Shown: one piece after another, positions 9,429 to 18,260 of the stretch | Layout of the letters: each line of letters opens with the position of its first letter | How positions within the stretch are numbered: position 1 is the first letter of the stretch | NCBI GenBank assembly: GCA_047921075.1 | Contig: JBLRWS010000015.1 | Coordinates: 1 to 44,670, forward strand | Length of the DNA stretch: 44,670 nt | DNA from: JBLRWS01 sp047921075 | GTDB lineage: Bacteria > Bacteroidota > Rhodothermia > Balneolales > Balneolaceae | Direction of reading: 5' to 3' | Notes under the pieces: model-generated | Database searches by the model: none | Seen by the model: only the letters and a program-made list of their open reading frames with translations | Told to the model about the DNA's origin: nothing | Position numbers and translations under genes: made by a program

Positions 9429-10925
9429 ATGGATTCCTACATCTTAGCTCTCGATCAGGGCACAACCAGTTCCCGCGCCATCGTTTTCAATAAAAAGGGC
9501 GAAATTGTTTCAACCGCACAAAAAGAGTTTCGACAAATTTACCCCCAACCCGGATGGGTAGAGCACGATGCACAGGAGATATGGTCAACTCAGGCCGGTG
9601 TTGCAGCAGAGGCCGTGGCCTCGGCCGGCGCTAGTGGTAAATCCATTGCCGGAATCGGCATTACCAACCAGAGGGAGACCACCGTTGTGTGGGATCGCAA
9701 ATCGGGCAAGCCGATTTACAATGCCATTGTATGGCAGGACCGGCGCACCTCCGACTATTGTGATGAGCTGAAAAAAGCCGGCCATGCCGACATGTTTCAG
9801 GAGAAAACCGGCCTGGTGATTGATGCCTACTTCTCCGGAACCAAAGTAAAGTGGATCCTTGATAACGTAGACGGCGCACGCGCAAAGGCTGAAAAAGGAG
9901 AGCTGGCCTTCGGTACCATCGACTCGTGGCTGATCTGGAATTTTACGCAAGGTGACCTGCACATTACCGACGTGACGAATGCATCTCGCACCCTGCTTTT
10001 CAATATCAACTCGATGGAGTGGGATGAGGAGATTCTGGAGCTGCTCGATATTCCGAAAAAGATGTTGCCGCAGGTGCGTCAGTCGAGCGAAGTATATGGA
10101 AACACAAGAACCACCCTGTTTGCGTCCAAAGTACCGATTGCAGGTATCGCGGGCGATCAGCAGTCGGCACTGTTCGGGCAGATGTGTACCGAAAAGGGAA
10201 TGGTAAAAAATACCTATGGAACAGGCTGTTTTATGTTGATGAATATCGGGGACAAACCGATTAAATCAGAAAACAATCTGCTTACAACCGTAGCATGGAA
10301 AGTGAATGGAAAGACCGAGTATGCCCTCGAGGGATCCGTCTTTATTGCCGGCGCGGTGGTGCAATGGCTGCGTGATGAGATGAGTATAATCCAGGAATCG
10401 CGCGATATCGAATATTTTGCCAACAAGGTGGACGATTCCGACGGTGTGTACCTGGTGCCGGCTTTTGCAGGGCTCGGCGCCCCTCACTGGAATCAGCATG
10501 CGCGGGGGACCATGGTGGGGGTTACCCGTGGGACCAATCGTGCGCACATCGCCCGTGCGGCACAGGACTCCATCGCTTATCAGGTTACCGATCTTTTAGA
10601 TGCGATGATTGCCGACTCAAACATCCATATTAAAGAACTACGTGTCGATGGCGGTGCAACTGTAAACGACACGCTGATGCAATTTCAGAGCGATTTGCTG
10701 CAGGTGCCGGTCATTCGGCCTAAAATAACCGAAACCACTGCGCTCGGCGCGGCGTATCTGGCCGGCCTCGCCGTTGGGTACTGGAGCGATATTGAAGAGA
10801 TCCGCACGCAGTGGATGGTTGACAAGGAGTTCCAGCCCGAAATGGATAAGAAAAAGGTGGATGGCCTCACCAAAGGGTGGAAGCGGGCTGTCCGCGCAGC
10901 CATTGCATGGGCCGACGATAAGTAG
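9429..10925 (+). CDS. glpK: glycerol kinase
   Basis: 498 aa, exactly the GlpK size. FGGY-kinase features are obvious: N-terminal phosphate-binding DQGTTSSRAIVF (residues 8-19), GITNQRETTVVWD, WQDRRTSDYC, the glycerol-site region ITDVTNASRTLLFNI, GDQQSALFGQ, and the C-terminal adenosine/phosphate motif VDGGATVNDTLMQFQSD. It phosphorylates glycerol to glycerol-3-phosphate, the substrate of the upstream GlpD, and the two form an operon. No histidine of the Firmicutes-type PTS-phosphorylation loop was looked for in detail. Confidence 0.97.
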   Translation: MDSYILALDQGTTSSRAIVFNKKGEIVSTAQKEFRQIYPQPGWVEHDAQEIWSTQAGVAAEAVASAGASGKSIAGIGITNQRETTVVWDRKSGKPIYNAIVWQDRRTSDYCDELKKAGHADMFQEKTGLVIDAYFSGTKVKWILDNVDGARAKAEKGELAFGTIDSWLIWNFTQGDLHITDVTNASRTLLFNINSMEWDEEILELLDIPKKMLPQVRQSSEVYGNTRTTLFASKVPIAGIAGDQQSALFGQMCTEKGMVKNTYGTGCFMLMNIGDKPIKSENNLLTTVAWKVNGKTEYALEGSVFIAGAVVQWLRDEMSIIQESRDIEYFANKVDDSDGVYLVPAFAGLGAPHWNQHARGTMVGVTRGTNRAHIARAAQDSIAYQVTDLLDAMIADSNIHIKELRVDGGATVNDTLMQFQSDLLQVPVIRPKITETTALGAAYLAGLAVGYWSDIEEIRTQWMVDKEFQPEMDKKKVDGLTKGWKRAVRAAIAWADDK

Positions 10926-10979
10926 CACCGCAGCATCGATTATTGGTAAAAATGCACATCGATCCTTATGGATGCGTCT

Positions 10980-11333
10980 ATGAACATATTTGGAAATACA
11001 CTCATCAGCTGCAGCGAGTCGCCGCTCACCGGATTCTACCGGGATGGGTGTTGCAATACCGGCTCACAGGATGCCGGCGTTCACACCGTATGTGCGAAAA
11101 TGACCGATGAATTTCTCGCCTTTTCAAAGGCCGCGGGAAACGATTTAAGCACACCACGGCCGGAGTTCAATTTTCCGGGTTTAAAGGCGGGGGATTACTG
11201 GTGTCTCTGCGCGTTGCGCTGGCTGGAAGCGTACCGGGCAGGCAAAGCCCCGTTGGTTATGCTGGAGGCGTGCCATGAGCGCTCCCTTGATATGATCGAC
11301 ATGGATCTCTTGATCTCTCACTCCGACCGGTAA
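10980..11333 (+). CDS. DUF2237 family protein
   Basis: 117 aa from the ATG at 10980 (an in-frame ATG at 10968 would add four residues; the family usually starts MN-hydrophobic-G as here). Conserved family blocks are SPLTGFYRDGCCNTG, VCAKMTDEFLAFSKAAGNDL, TPRPEFNFPGLKAGDYWCLCA and LEACHERSL. The family is Cys-rich, small and cytoplasmic, and its biochemical role is not known. It follows glpK by 54 bp and may be read from the same transcript, but no metabolic link to glycerol can be claimed. Confidence 0.88.
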   Translation: MNIFGNTLISCSESPLTGFYRDGCCNTGSQDAGVHTVCAKMTDEFLAFSKAAGNDLSTPRPEFNFPGLKAGDYWCLCALRWLEAYRAGKAPLVMLEACHERSLDMIDMDLLISHSDR

Positions 11334-11348
11334 AGCAACCGTACCGGC

Positions 11349-11852
11349 CTACTGCTCGATCACAATTTCGTTGGGGTCACGCGGCTTTTCCGGGTAGCGG
11401 CCCGGCCCCTGTGGGCGTTGATCCCGAATTCCTTTGATGAGGTTGCTAACGCCGTAGAGTAATAAAAAAGCAGCTATGAAATAGGCTACGGAATCGGGAT
11501 TGCTGAAGATCAAAAAAGCGAGGATTAACGTGATGATGCCCACCACCACGAAGCCGAGAGAGACGACCATCAACAGGCCGAAGAGGGCCATGAAGCCGGC
11601 AAAGGTAAAGGGGATCAAATCGGGAAAAATAAAAATCAGCATACCCGCTACAATCGGAAATGCAGCGAGGAATACCGGCATCCTAAACAGAAGAAACAGG
11701 ATACCAAGTGCCATGAGGTAGCCGCCGGCAATCAGGTAAAGAAAAGAGGGGTACAGCAACGTGAGCACTCCCGTTACAATGGCTAAAACGGCATTTAAAA
11801 GCCGCCTTTCACGGCTTTTGTACTGTATATTGATGTGGTAGTGGAAATTCAT
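11349..11852 (-). CDS. DUF308/HdeD-like small membrane protein
   Basis: 167 aa with about six closely spaced hydrophobic helices covering residues 18-145, a short positively charged cytoplasmic N-terminus (YKSRERR) and a polar, proline-rich tail (GPGRYPEKPRDP). The pattern of paired helices separated by short turns with GILF/GLL motifs resembles the DUF308/HdeD family of stress-associated membrane proteins. That match is by hydrophobic pattern, not by a diagnostic motif. The gene lies downstream of the channel gene on the same strand (62-bp gap) and its stop is 15 bp from the convergent DUF2237 stop. Confidence 0.65.
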   Translation of the reverse strand: MNFHYHINIQYKSRERRLLNAVLAIVTGVLTLLYPSFLYLIAGGYLMALGILFLLFRMPVFLAAFPIVAGMLIFIFPDLIPFTFAGFMALFGLLMVVSLGFVVVGIITLILAFLIFSNPDSVAYFIAAFLLLYGVSNLIKGIRDQRPQGPGRYPEKPRDPNEIVIEQ

Positions 11853-11914
11853 ATCGTTTTGAATGGACGTGCTTTATGGAGCGAGTGTTGTTTGTGGTTG
11901 ACGAAGTAAGCCGG

Positions 11915-13000
11915 TTATTTCCCAATGTACTGCTGGAGCTGAGCCTGCCAGGCATCGCTGCGAATAACATCGAGCAGCACAGTGTTGATTTGATTTCTCA
12001 GCGGGCTGTTGGGTTGAAGGGCAATGCCATAGTATTGTTCCTCTACGGTGTCCGGAAGCAGGCGCAGCCGGCCTCTGTGGTGCTGCTGAATTTGATAGGC
12101 CAGAATCGGGGCGTCGTGCAAAAAAGCGTCCAGCCGGTCATCGACAACGGCCTGTAACCCCTCCTCGATAGAGCCGAACGTTCGCACCGGAATGTCTTCT
12201 GCCTCCATGTAGAGGATAGTTGCCGAGTTTTCGAGTACCCCAACCCGGGCATTGGGGAGGTCGTCGGCGCTGCTCACACGGCTGTCGAGCTGATTGATGG
12301 TAAGGCTGGATGCGATGGAGGCGGTAAAGAACGAAATGACAATAACCGCAGTAAACATCCAGATGAAACCGATAATGCGCCCACCGAGTGTACGTGGCGA
12401 TTTGTCGCCGTACCCGACGGTTGTCATGGTAACCGCTGCCCACCAAAATCCGCTGCCAATGCCTTCAGCGGCACTTCCGCCAAACTCCTCACGATTCTCC
12501 TGCCGTTCAAAAACCCACACCAAAACACCCCAAAATAGAAGCAGGCCAAGCAGGAGAATCAGTGACCACCATAAATCGGCAGAAAACAGAGCACGAATAG
12601 CGCCGAACAATCCGGCCGGTTTATCGGGCACTGCAATCCCAAGTCCAGTTATGTAAAACGGGTGCGAAAAATCGACCATCCGTTCGCGCTCTGACGTAAT
12701 GGTAAGTGCAGAAGCCGCCGCCAGATACCGGCCATTGGCCACGCCGTCAATCATTCCCTGAATCGACTCTTTTTCGTACCGCGTGTTGATGTCCATCTCC
12801 TCGGCAATTTGTTCCCACAAGAAGATTGTAAGCCCGCTATAGCTCCCGTCCGGCTCTTCGATTACGAACGGAGGCACAATCCGAATGGCAACGGTTTCTG
12901 TGTCGGTCGGCTCCGTTTGAGCGTGCAGGTCGGCCGCATTCAGGTGGAAGAGAATCAGGCTTAAACATACGAGTGCGAAGAGCGTGCGAAGGTACGTCAT
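11915..13000 (-). CDS. GluR0-like ligand-gated potassium channel (prokaryotic ionotropic receptor)
   Basis: 361 aa. A signal peptide (about 1-27) is followed by the first half of a SBP_bac_3 periplasmic-binding domain (36-130) containing the ITSERERMVDFS block, whose Arg105 normally clamps an amino-acid carboxylate. Next come TM1 (143-164), a pore loop with the K+ selectivity filter TTVGYGD (193-199) and TM2 (208-232). The TM2 end FFTASIASSLT (224-234) parallels the eukaryotic iGluR gate SYTANLAAFLT. The second binding half (240-361) has DAFLHDAPIL with Asp296, the usual amino-group ligand. This split-domain order is that of GluR0. It likely gates K+ flow on binding an extracytoplasmic amino acid; the ligand is unknown. 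Confidence 0.9.
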   Translation of the reverse strand: MTYLRTLFALVCLSLILFHLNAADLHAQTEPTDTETVAIRIVPPFVIEEPDGSYSGLTIFLWEQIAEEMDINTRYEKESIQGMIDGVANGRYLAAASALTITSERERMVDFSHPFYITGLGIAVPDKPAGLFGAIRALFSADLWWSLILLLGLLLFWGVLVWVFERQENREEFGGSAAEGIGSGFWWAAVTMTTVGYGDKSPRTLGGRIIGFIWMFTAVIVISFFTASIASSLTINQLDSRVSSADDLPNARVGVLENSATILYMEAEDIPVRTFGSIEEGLQAVVDDRLDAFLHDAPILAYQIQQHHRGRLRLLPDTVEEQYYGIALQPNSPLRNQINTVLLDVIRSDAWQAQLQQYIGK

Positions 13001-13178
13001 GGTTGATCGAATACTGGAATGGTATGTGGTTGATGAATCACAAATAAGGTAGCAGTCAGCCGGCTATTCTACAAAACCGGTGGTATCCGAGAGATTTTTA
13101 CTGTAAAAGCGGATTGAACATAGAGACAGGAATAAACGCGATGTGAGGCCCTTCCTGCCGGTTGGGAACAGCAATGGG

Positions 13179-13724
13179 TTATCTCTGCGGTTCGGCGGTC
13201 ATCGGCTCGGACCCTTCACGAATATCGAGTTGTTCCGGATCCAGCTCGGCCAAAAGATGATAGCCGGAAGCGCCATCATAGGAGAGTATGAAATGGCGGT
13301 TTTGTCCGTATAGCTGAATAGTTCCCGATATCTGATCTCCACGAAGAACCAGCGAAAGGTGCCCCGGCTCGGGAGAGTGAATAGCTGCCGTAAGCGTTTC
13401 GATACCCGGAACCTGCTCTTGCACACGCTGTACCAGAGCGAGGTACGGTGTCTCCCCATCAAGGTAAAATCGAAGCGTATCTCCCGGCACCTTGTACAGA
13501 TAATCGTGTTGGAGCTCTACGAACACGGCCGCTACTACCGGCTCTGAATGGGTGGTTGCTTGCGCGATGGACGGCGGGTTTTCGGGAATGGTGAACAGAC
13601 CACTGGCTCCGGGGTATAGTGAGAGTTCCGACAGCGTGCTGCCCGATGTTTCCTGTTCGCCCGCACATGCGAAAAGGAGCAACGAAAAAGCCGTTAAAAA
13701 GAGAGTATAATCGAATCGAATCAT
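13179..13724 (-). CDS. Lipoprotein resembling a metalloprotease prodomain
   Basis: 181 aa. The signal sequence ends in LLLFAC (lipobox Cys20). Residues 85-167 (RFYLDGETPYLALVQRV, LSLVLRGDQISGTIQLYG, FILSYDGASGYHLLAELDP) match the pattern I recognise from N-terminal propeptides of bacterial M12B-like metalloproteases: dG-x-y...v..v, then Lvl.gd.isGtI..g...y.l, then h.l.eldp. Here no catalytic domain follows. It starts 3 bp after the stop of just such a protease on the same strand, so the two are almost certainly co-expressed. A membrane-anchored inhibitor or folding helper for that protease is a reasonable hypothesis, not shown. Homology assignment is by eye. Confidence 0.75.
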   Translation of the reverse strand: MIRFDYTLFLTAFSLLLFACAGEQETSGSTLSELSLYPGASGLFTIPENPPSIAQATTHSEPVVAAVFVELQHDYLYKVPGDTLRFYLDGETPYLALVQRVQEQVPGIETLTAAIHSPEPGHLSLVLRGDQISGTIQLYGQNRHFILSYDGASGYHLLAELDPEQLDIREGSEPMTAEPQR

Positions 13725-13727
13725 CGG

Positions 13728-16481
13728 CTATTTGATTAGCACCATCTGCCGCGAAAGCACCTGCGATGCCGTTTGAAGCCGGTACATATACACGCCACTC
13801 GCAAGGTTACTCGCATCGAATTGAATGGTGTGCGATCCGGCCGGGCGCTGTTCATCGATCAGTGTGGTTACCCGGCGGCCCAGCATATCGTACACCGCGA
13901 TTTGCACATGCGCCGATTGAGACAGTGAGTAGGGAATAATGGTGCTTGGATTAAACGGGTTGGGGTAGTTTTGGTTCAGCTGAAAAGCAACGGGATTTTG
14001 CCCGTCCCGCTCGGTGGAGGTGGCGAGTTCCACATTTAGTGTAACAGGAACTTCTACCTGAGGGTTGTTAGGATCGTTGGAGTTGATGAGCATGACGGAT
14101 GAGTAGGTGCCCTCATCAAGCCCCTCAGACGAAAACGTGAGTTGAAGTGAATGGGAACTTCCCGGCTGTGTAACGGCACCGTAACGGTCTACATCCAACC
14201 ACTCGAACGGGGTATTGACCTGCCGGATGGTAAGATTATCCACATCCATTACCGCATCCTGTACGTCATTGTAATTACGTATTTGGATAAAGTCGGGAGT
14301 GGTATTGGGTAAAAATGGGCCTGAGGCGAGCAACTCATCGTCTAGATAATAATCGATGGATGGTGCTGTGGTATTGTACACGATTCGGAATCGCTCGTAG
14401 GTGCCATTCCCGGCGTAGTTGGCCCCCGTAAATGTGAAATTTACTTGTCCGCTTTCGTTAAGGTTTGCCGTAAATAACCCGCCGTTAAAAAATATGACCG
14501 CCGAAGAGACACCGTCGGTTTTCGCATCAAAAACCAGAAAATCAAACCGTTGATTTTCACCGGGGGTATTTTGGGAAACGGCCAGGTCTACTTCAATCTC
14601 ATACTGGCCAAATGGCAACGGGCCTACATATGGGGAGCGAGCATTGATAATTTGATTGGTTCCGGGCCGTGTTGGTAAACGCAGATGCGTTGTTCCGGAT
14701 GCGGGGTTTTGATCGGAAATTTCAAGCAGGCCGGCATCGCCGGAGGTTCTCCAAAGGTTGATGAGCTCGTGATCACCAAGTTTAAAATCATTTCCGCCGG
14801 GCCCGGTTTCAAAATCCGTGGAGTAAATAATATCTCCGTTTTGAGAAAATGAAGAGTACTGAAAAGCCGCAGGCAGAGCTTTTTCATTGCGCTGAAGGTT
14901 CTGATTTTGGCGGGCGAGCTCCTCTTCCAGCGGATGCATGTTGGTAACTCGTAAAGAACCTTGGGATAGGGTTTGTGATGTTACATCAAAATCGACATCC
15001 CACAAAAGGTCAGATTGGCCATTGTTGGTAATCTGTACCGGAACCGTTACGGGCTCGCCGTCTGGGCTGACGGTTACTTCAATGCCGGTGTCAAGAACAG
15101 CCAATGTCGGTGGGTTAACCATTGTGGGCCGGTATGCCGCAATGGCTCGTTTCACTTCCCGAAACGCGCGCGCAGAGTTTGCAGGCCCGGCATCTCCGCC
15201 AAAATTCCGTCCGGTTGGCTGGCCGGAGAAAAACACTTGCGGGTTCGAAAAATGGGGAATGCGCTGGTACCCGTTCGTGGTATAAGCCATAACGGTTGCA
15301 AACAAATTGGGCCCGTCGTTAAAACGATTGCCGGTTGAATATTTAAACAATCCGCCTCTTGGCGACGCAGCTGCCGTTGGCTGATTGCGGGCGTGCAGGC
15401 TGCCGAGATTGTGGCCAAATTCGTGAACCAACGTAAAGGAGTTCGCCATCTGTTGTACCCTATTTACTGAAAAGGCTAAATCTTCGCCCCCAGAAATGGT
15501 TCCTTTTAACCAGGCAATACCCCCGGTTTTAGGCTCGCTTGCAATCAGGGCAACCAAATCAGCTCCAAACTGATTGCGCAGGGTATGCACTTCTTCCATG
15601 TACCCTTCAAACTCCTCACCAAATCGGGGGGCGGCGGGGTTTTCCGTAAAGCGGCGAAGGTGTTCGCCTGCAGTAGTTTCGGTCTCGTCATCATTATAGT
15701 CGGTTTTGTAAAAATGAACCAGCCGGAGTGTTATAAATACATTACTATTATCAAGAGCCGCCTGAGAGTTTGCCATGGCTTGGGCAATGACAGATTCGAT
15801 AGACCGTACGACGTTTCCGGAGCCATCGGTTTGAAGGGCCCAATCTTCTGCTTTTTGAGTGTAGGCAATCAAGACATCAATGGTAACATTGTCTTCCAGC
15901 GTGCCCGCCAGAGCCAAAACATTTGGGGTATGTATACCGGGTGTGGCGTTTGATGTTGCCATAAGAGCGGCATGTTGCTCAAAGCGTGGCGGTGGAAGCC
16001 CGTCTCCCAGCTCATGGAGACCACACTCAAGAACATCGTGACCGGAAGCGGTGGAAATGAAATGCTGTTGTGTATCGGGGGCGAAGCCAAGTTCAAATAC
16101 GCCATTATGAGCGGTGTGCAGGAAGCCCACCACAGAGTCATCATAAAGAGTTAGTGTGAGTAAATTTCCAGGGTTGGAAGGGTCTCCCGCAATGATCGAT
16201 CGTGTATTGGGAGTGAAGGAGGCGGTGCGGAAAATTTCCACATCGTGGTACACAGCAGAACTGCTGTAAACGCGTAATAATGCGGTACCGTCATCCGTCA
16301 AAATCTTATCAACAGCTGCGGGGTCAAAATCAAAAAAAAAAGGTTCCGTATTGGTGGAAGACTGAGCCAGCAACGGCTGTGCAGCGTGTGAGTCGATGGG
16401 ATTCAGTACAATAACGTTCTGTGCAGAAGCGCTATATGCAAATAAAAGAGTAAAGAGGAAGGCAGTAGCGAATCGGGTCAT
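13728..16481 (-). CDS. Secreted M12B-like (reprolysin-type) metalloprotease with T9SS sorting domain
   Basis: 917 aa. Signal peptide (1-20, ending SASA-Q), then a propeptide-like region (about 45-160) with a lone Cys153 in ECGLH that could act as a cysteine switch. The catalytic domain (about 198-440) has the zinc motif HEFGHNLGSLH (353-363) and a Met-turn TVMAYTT. Next is an Ig/CARDB-like stretch beginning LAVLDTGIEVTVSPDG, a jelly-roll-like domain (about 555-750), a second Ig-like segment and a C-terminal T9SS type A sorting domain (QNYPNPFNPSTIIPYSL ... GVYMYRLQ). Export by Sec, then T9SS, with cell-surface attachment or release is expected. It is the first gene of a two-gene unit with the prodomain-like lipoprotein. 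Confidence 0.93.
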   Translation of the reverse strand: MTRFATAFLFTLLFAYSASAQNVIVLNPIDSHAAQPLLAQSSTNTEPFFFDFDPAAVDKILTDDGTALLRVYSSSAVYHDVEIFRTASFTPNTRSIIAGDPSNPGNLLTLTLYDDSVVGFLHTAHNGVFELGFAPDTQQHFISTASGHDVLECGLHELGDGLPPPRFEQHAALMATSNATPGIHTPNVLALAGTLEDNVTIDVLIAYTQKAEDWALQTDGSGNVVRSIESVIAQAMANSQAALDNSNVFITLRLVHFYKTDYNDDETETTAGEHLRRFTENPAAPRFGEEFEGYMEEVHTLRNQFGADLVALIASEPKTGGIAWLKGTISGGEDLAFSVNRVQQMANSFTLVHEFGHNLGSLHARNQPTAAASPRGGLFKYSTGNRFNDGPNLFATVMAYTTNGYQRIPHFSNPQVFFSGQPTGRNFGGDAGPANSARAFREVKRAIAAYRPTMVNPPTLAVLDTGIEVTVSPDGEPVTVPVQITNNGQSDLLWDVDFDVTSQTLSQGSLRVTNMHPLEEELARQNQNLQRNEKALPAAFQYSSFSQNGDIIYSTDFETGPGGNDFKLGDHELINLWRTSGDAGLLEISDQNPASGTTHLRLPTRPGTNQIINARSPYVGPLPFGQYEIEVDLAVSQNTPGENQRFDFLVFDAKTDGVSSAVIFFNGGLFTANLNESGQVNFTFTGANYAGNGTYERFRIVYNTTAPSIDYYLDDELLASGPFLPNTTPDFIQIRNYNDVQDAVMDVDNLTIRQVNTPFEWLDVDRYGAVTQPGSSHSLQLTFSSEGLDEGTYSSVMLINSNDPNNPQVEVPVTLNVELATSTERDGQNPVAFQLNQNYPNPFNPSTIIPYSLSQSAHVQIAVYDMLGRRVTTLIDEQRPAGSHTIQFDASNLASGVYMYRLQTASQVLSRQMVLIK

Positions 16482-16504
16482 AGTCGTTTATTGAATGATC
16501 TGTT

Positions 16505-16544
16505 AAAAAACCGATTTTAGCTCTTGTGTGAATGTTTAATCGGT
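16505..16544 (-). terminator. Stem-loop with U-run in the metalloprotease leader
   Basis: On the minus strand ACCGATT pairs with AATCGGT (7 bp) around a 21-base loop and is followed by six T. It lies about 24 bp before the metalloprotease ATG, so it would sit in the mRNA leader as an attenuator if real. The long loop and short stem make this weak. Confidence 0.25.
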
Positions 16545-16602
16545 TGCGGATGTTAGGGCAAACTGGTTACGTAATTTGTATAAATTGAATTAAAATAACA
16601 AA

Positions 16603-17085
16603 GTGAACGTGCTGCGTAGATCCTCCCTTGTCCTCATCGGCTTTCTTGCCCTCTGCTTCTTTGTGGCATGGACCGGGGCGCAGGTCTCGCCCGGTATTGC
16701 GCCGGCCGATTGGTATCAGTTGCTGCAGAAGCCGTCGTGGAATCCCCCGGCCTGGGTGTTTGGGCCGGTCTGGACCGTTCTGTATGCTTCAATGGCTGTA
16801 GCGGCGTGGCTGGTTTGGAGGAGTAGCGGATGGAGGGATGCACGGTTTGCACACACTCTTTTTGCAATTCAGCTGGTTCTAAACGGGGTGTGGTCGCAGC
16901 TTTTTTTTGGGATGCAGCGGGTGGATCTGGCACTGATCGAAATCGTTGTTCTGCTCCTGGCCATTGTTGCCGCAACCGCCGCTTTTTTCAGGCACAGTAA
17001 AACGGCCGGATGGCTGATGGTGCCGTATATTCTGTGGGTGCTTTTTGCAACAGCTCTGAATGCCGCAATCTGGATGTTGAACTGA
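16603..17085 (+). CDS. tspO: TspO/MBR family membrane protein
   Basis: 160 aa with five membrane helices, the size and topology of TspO. Family-specific residues are plain: PADWYQLLQKPSWNPPAWVFGPVWTVLY is cut by no gap and carries the W-x-P-P loop between helices 1 and 2, and later LNGVWSQLFFGMQRVDLALIEI holds the conserved W-S-x-x-F-F segment. TspO proteins bind porphyrins and related ligands and are linked to stress signalling; the ligand here is not known. The start is GTG at 16603, consistent with the family N-terminus. Its stop is 2 bp from the stop of convergent tyrA. Divergent from the metalloprotease. Confidence 0.95.
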   Translation: MNVLRRSSLVLIGFLALCFFVAWTGAQVSPGIAPADWYQLLQKPSWNPPAWVFGPVWTVLYASMAVAAWLVWRSSGWRDARFAHTLFAIQLVLNGVWSQLFFGMQRVDLALIEIVVLLLAIVAATAAFFRHSKTAGWLMVPYILWVLFATALNAAIWMLN

Positions 17086-17087
17086 GG

Positions 17088-18260
17088 TTACGAGAACCGG
17101 TCGGCAAGGCGGTTAATCAGATATCCGCTCTCTTTTAACGCCTGAGTGGCAAAGGCACCGAAGAAGTCCGTCACCTGTTCAAATTCCCGAATAAATCCTT
17201 TCTTATCATCATTTTTGACCATCTCTATGAGTGATGTTTGATGATCAAAAAAGGAGAGCAACAGTTCCCTGCGCTGCTCATCTGCAAACACAATATCGGC
17301 GTATAGCTCGGCATCCTGGGCAAAAATTCGCCCGGTCATCATCAGTTCAGCGCGATAAACCGGGCTGGAATAATCGATCATCTCCTGCGGGTTCAGGTTG
17401 TATTTGCGCATAAATGAGCCGTGAATCAGAGCTACAAAGTGCCGCAGCCCCTGCACCAGATTCATGACGTGGTCGTGTTTTTCAGGCTCGGCATCCAGGA
17501 TGCGCATGCCCCACAGCCGGCACTGCTCTTTGAACCAATCGGCTTGCTCTTGATCGCGTCCGCCGCATACCACCATCAACTGTTTGGATAAGTTTGGCAC
17601 ATCGGGCCCGTGCATCGGGTGGAGGCCAACGACCGGCCCATCGTGCGTTTCCAGCATCGCGCGAAGTGGTTCTGTTTTGTTGCTGGTAAAATCGGCAAGA
17701 ACGGTTTTGGAGGTGAGTTTCCTGGCAAGACGTTCAATGACGGCTACCGTTACATTAATGGGAACGGTAACAATGGCCAAATCCAGCGCCGGTGCAATTT
17801 CATCCAGTTCGTACCAGTTTCCTTTGTCAATACTATAGGTGATGTGGCCGCTATTTTCCGCAACCTGGCGATACAGGGAGCCCATTCCTCCCTCACCGCC
17901 TACAAATAAAATGTGTTTTGGCTCGGGTGTTGCCCGTGGAAATGTGGCGGTTGATTGCGTGGCCCGAGAGGCGCTCATGATCATCCGGAGAAAATCTTCG
18001 GCCCAATCCGGATCCAGCCCGCGCTGCTGCGCCATGGTGCGGAACGCAGCCGTTTTTTGCTCTTCGCGCCCCGCCACAAAAACCGGCAGCTGCTTTTCTA
18101 TTTTTTGTTTGATGACCTCGGCCGCTACACGGTTCCGCTGTTGCAACAGATCCAGAATCTGTCGGTCTATTTGATCGATTTCTTCGCGTTGCGGTTGTAA
18201 ACCATCACCTGTTGTTGCCATCGTTACTGCCTGTTCGTCCTTGGTTGTGTCGGATCGCAT
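17088..18260 (-). CDS. tyrA: Bifunctional chorismate mutase / prephenate dehydrogenase (T-protein)
   Basis: 390 aa. Residues about 22-105 form an AroQ-type chorismate mutase helix bundle (EEIDQIDRQILDLLQQRNRVAAEV, broken here only by reading). Residues 113-390 are a prephenate dehydrogenase with a Rossmann start HILFVGGEGGMGSLY, VTVPINVT and GLHPMHGPD. Together they convert chorismate through prephenate to 4-hydroxyphenylpyruvate for tyrosine synthesis in the cytoplasm. The arrangement and the helical C-terminal domain (YRAELMMTGRIFAQDAELYA) match the enteric T-protein. No separate ACT domain is visible. It is divergent from uvrB with about 95 bp between starts. Confidence 0.94.
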   Translation of the reverse strand: MRSDTTKDEQAVTMATTGDGLQPQREEIDQIDRQILDLLQQRNRVAAEVIKQKIEKQLPVFVAGREEQKTAAFRTMAQQRGLDPDWAEDFLRMIMSASRATQSTATFPRATPEPKHILFVGGEGGMGSLYRQVAENSGHITYSIDKGNWYELDEIAPALDLAIVTVPINVTVAVIERLARKLTSKTVLADFTSNKTEPLRAMLETHDGPVVGLHPMHGPDVPNLSKQLMVVCGGRDQEQADWFKEQCRLWGMRILDAEPEKHDHVMNLVQGLRHFVALIHGSFMRKYNLNPQEMIDYSSPVYRAELMMTGRIFAQDAELYADIVFADEQRRELLLSFFDHQTSLIEMVKNDDKKGFIREFEQVTDFFGAFATQALKESGYLINRLADRFS

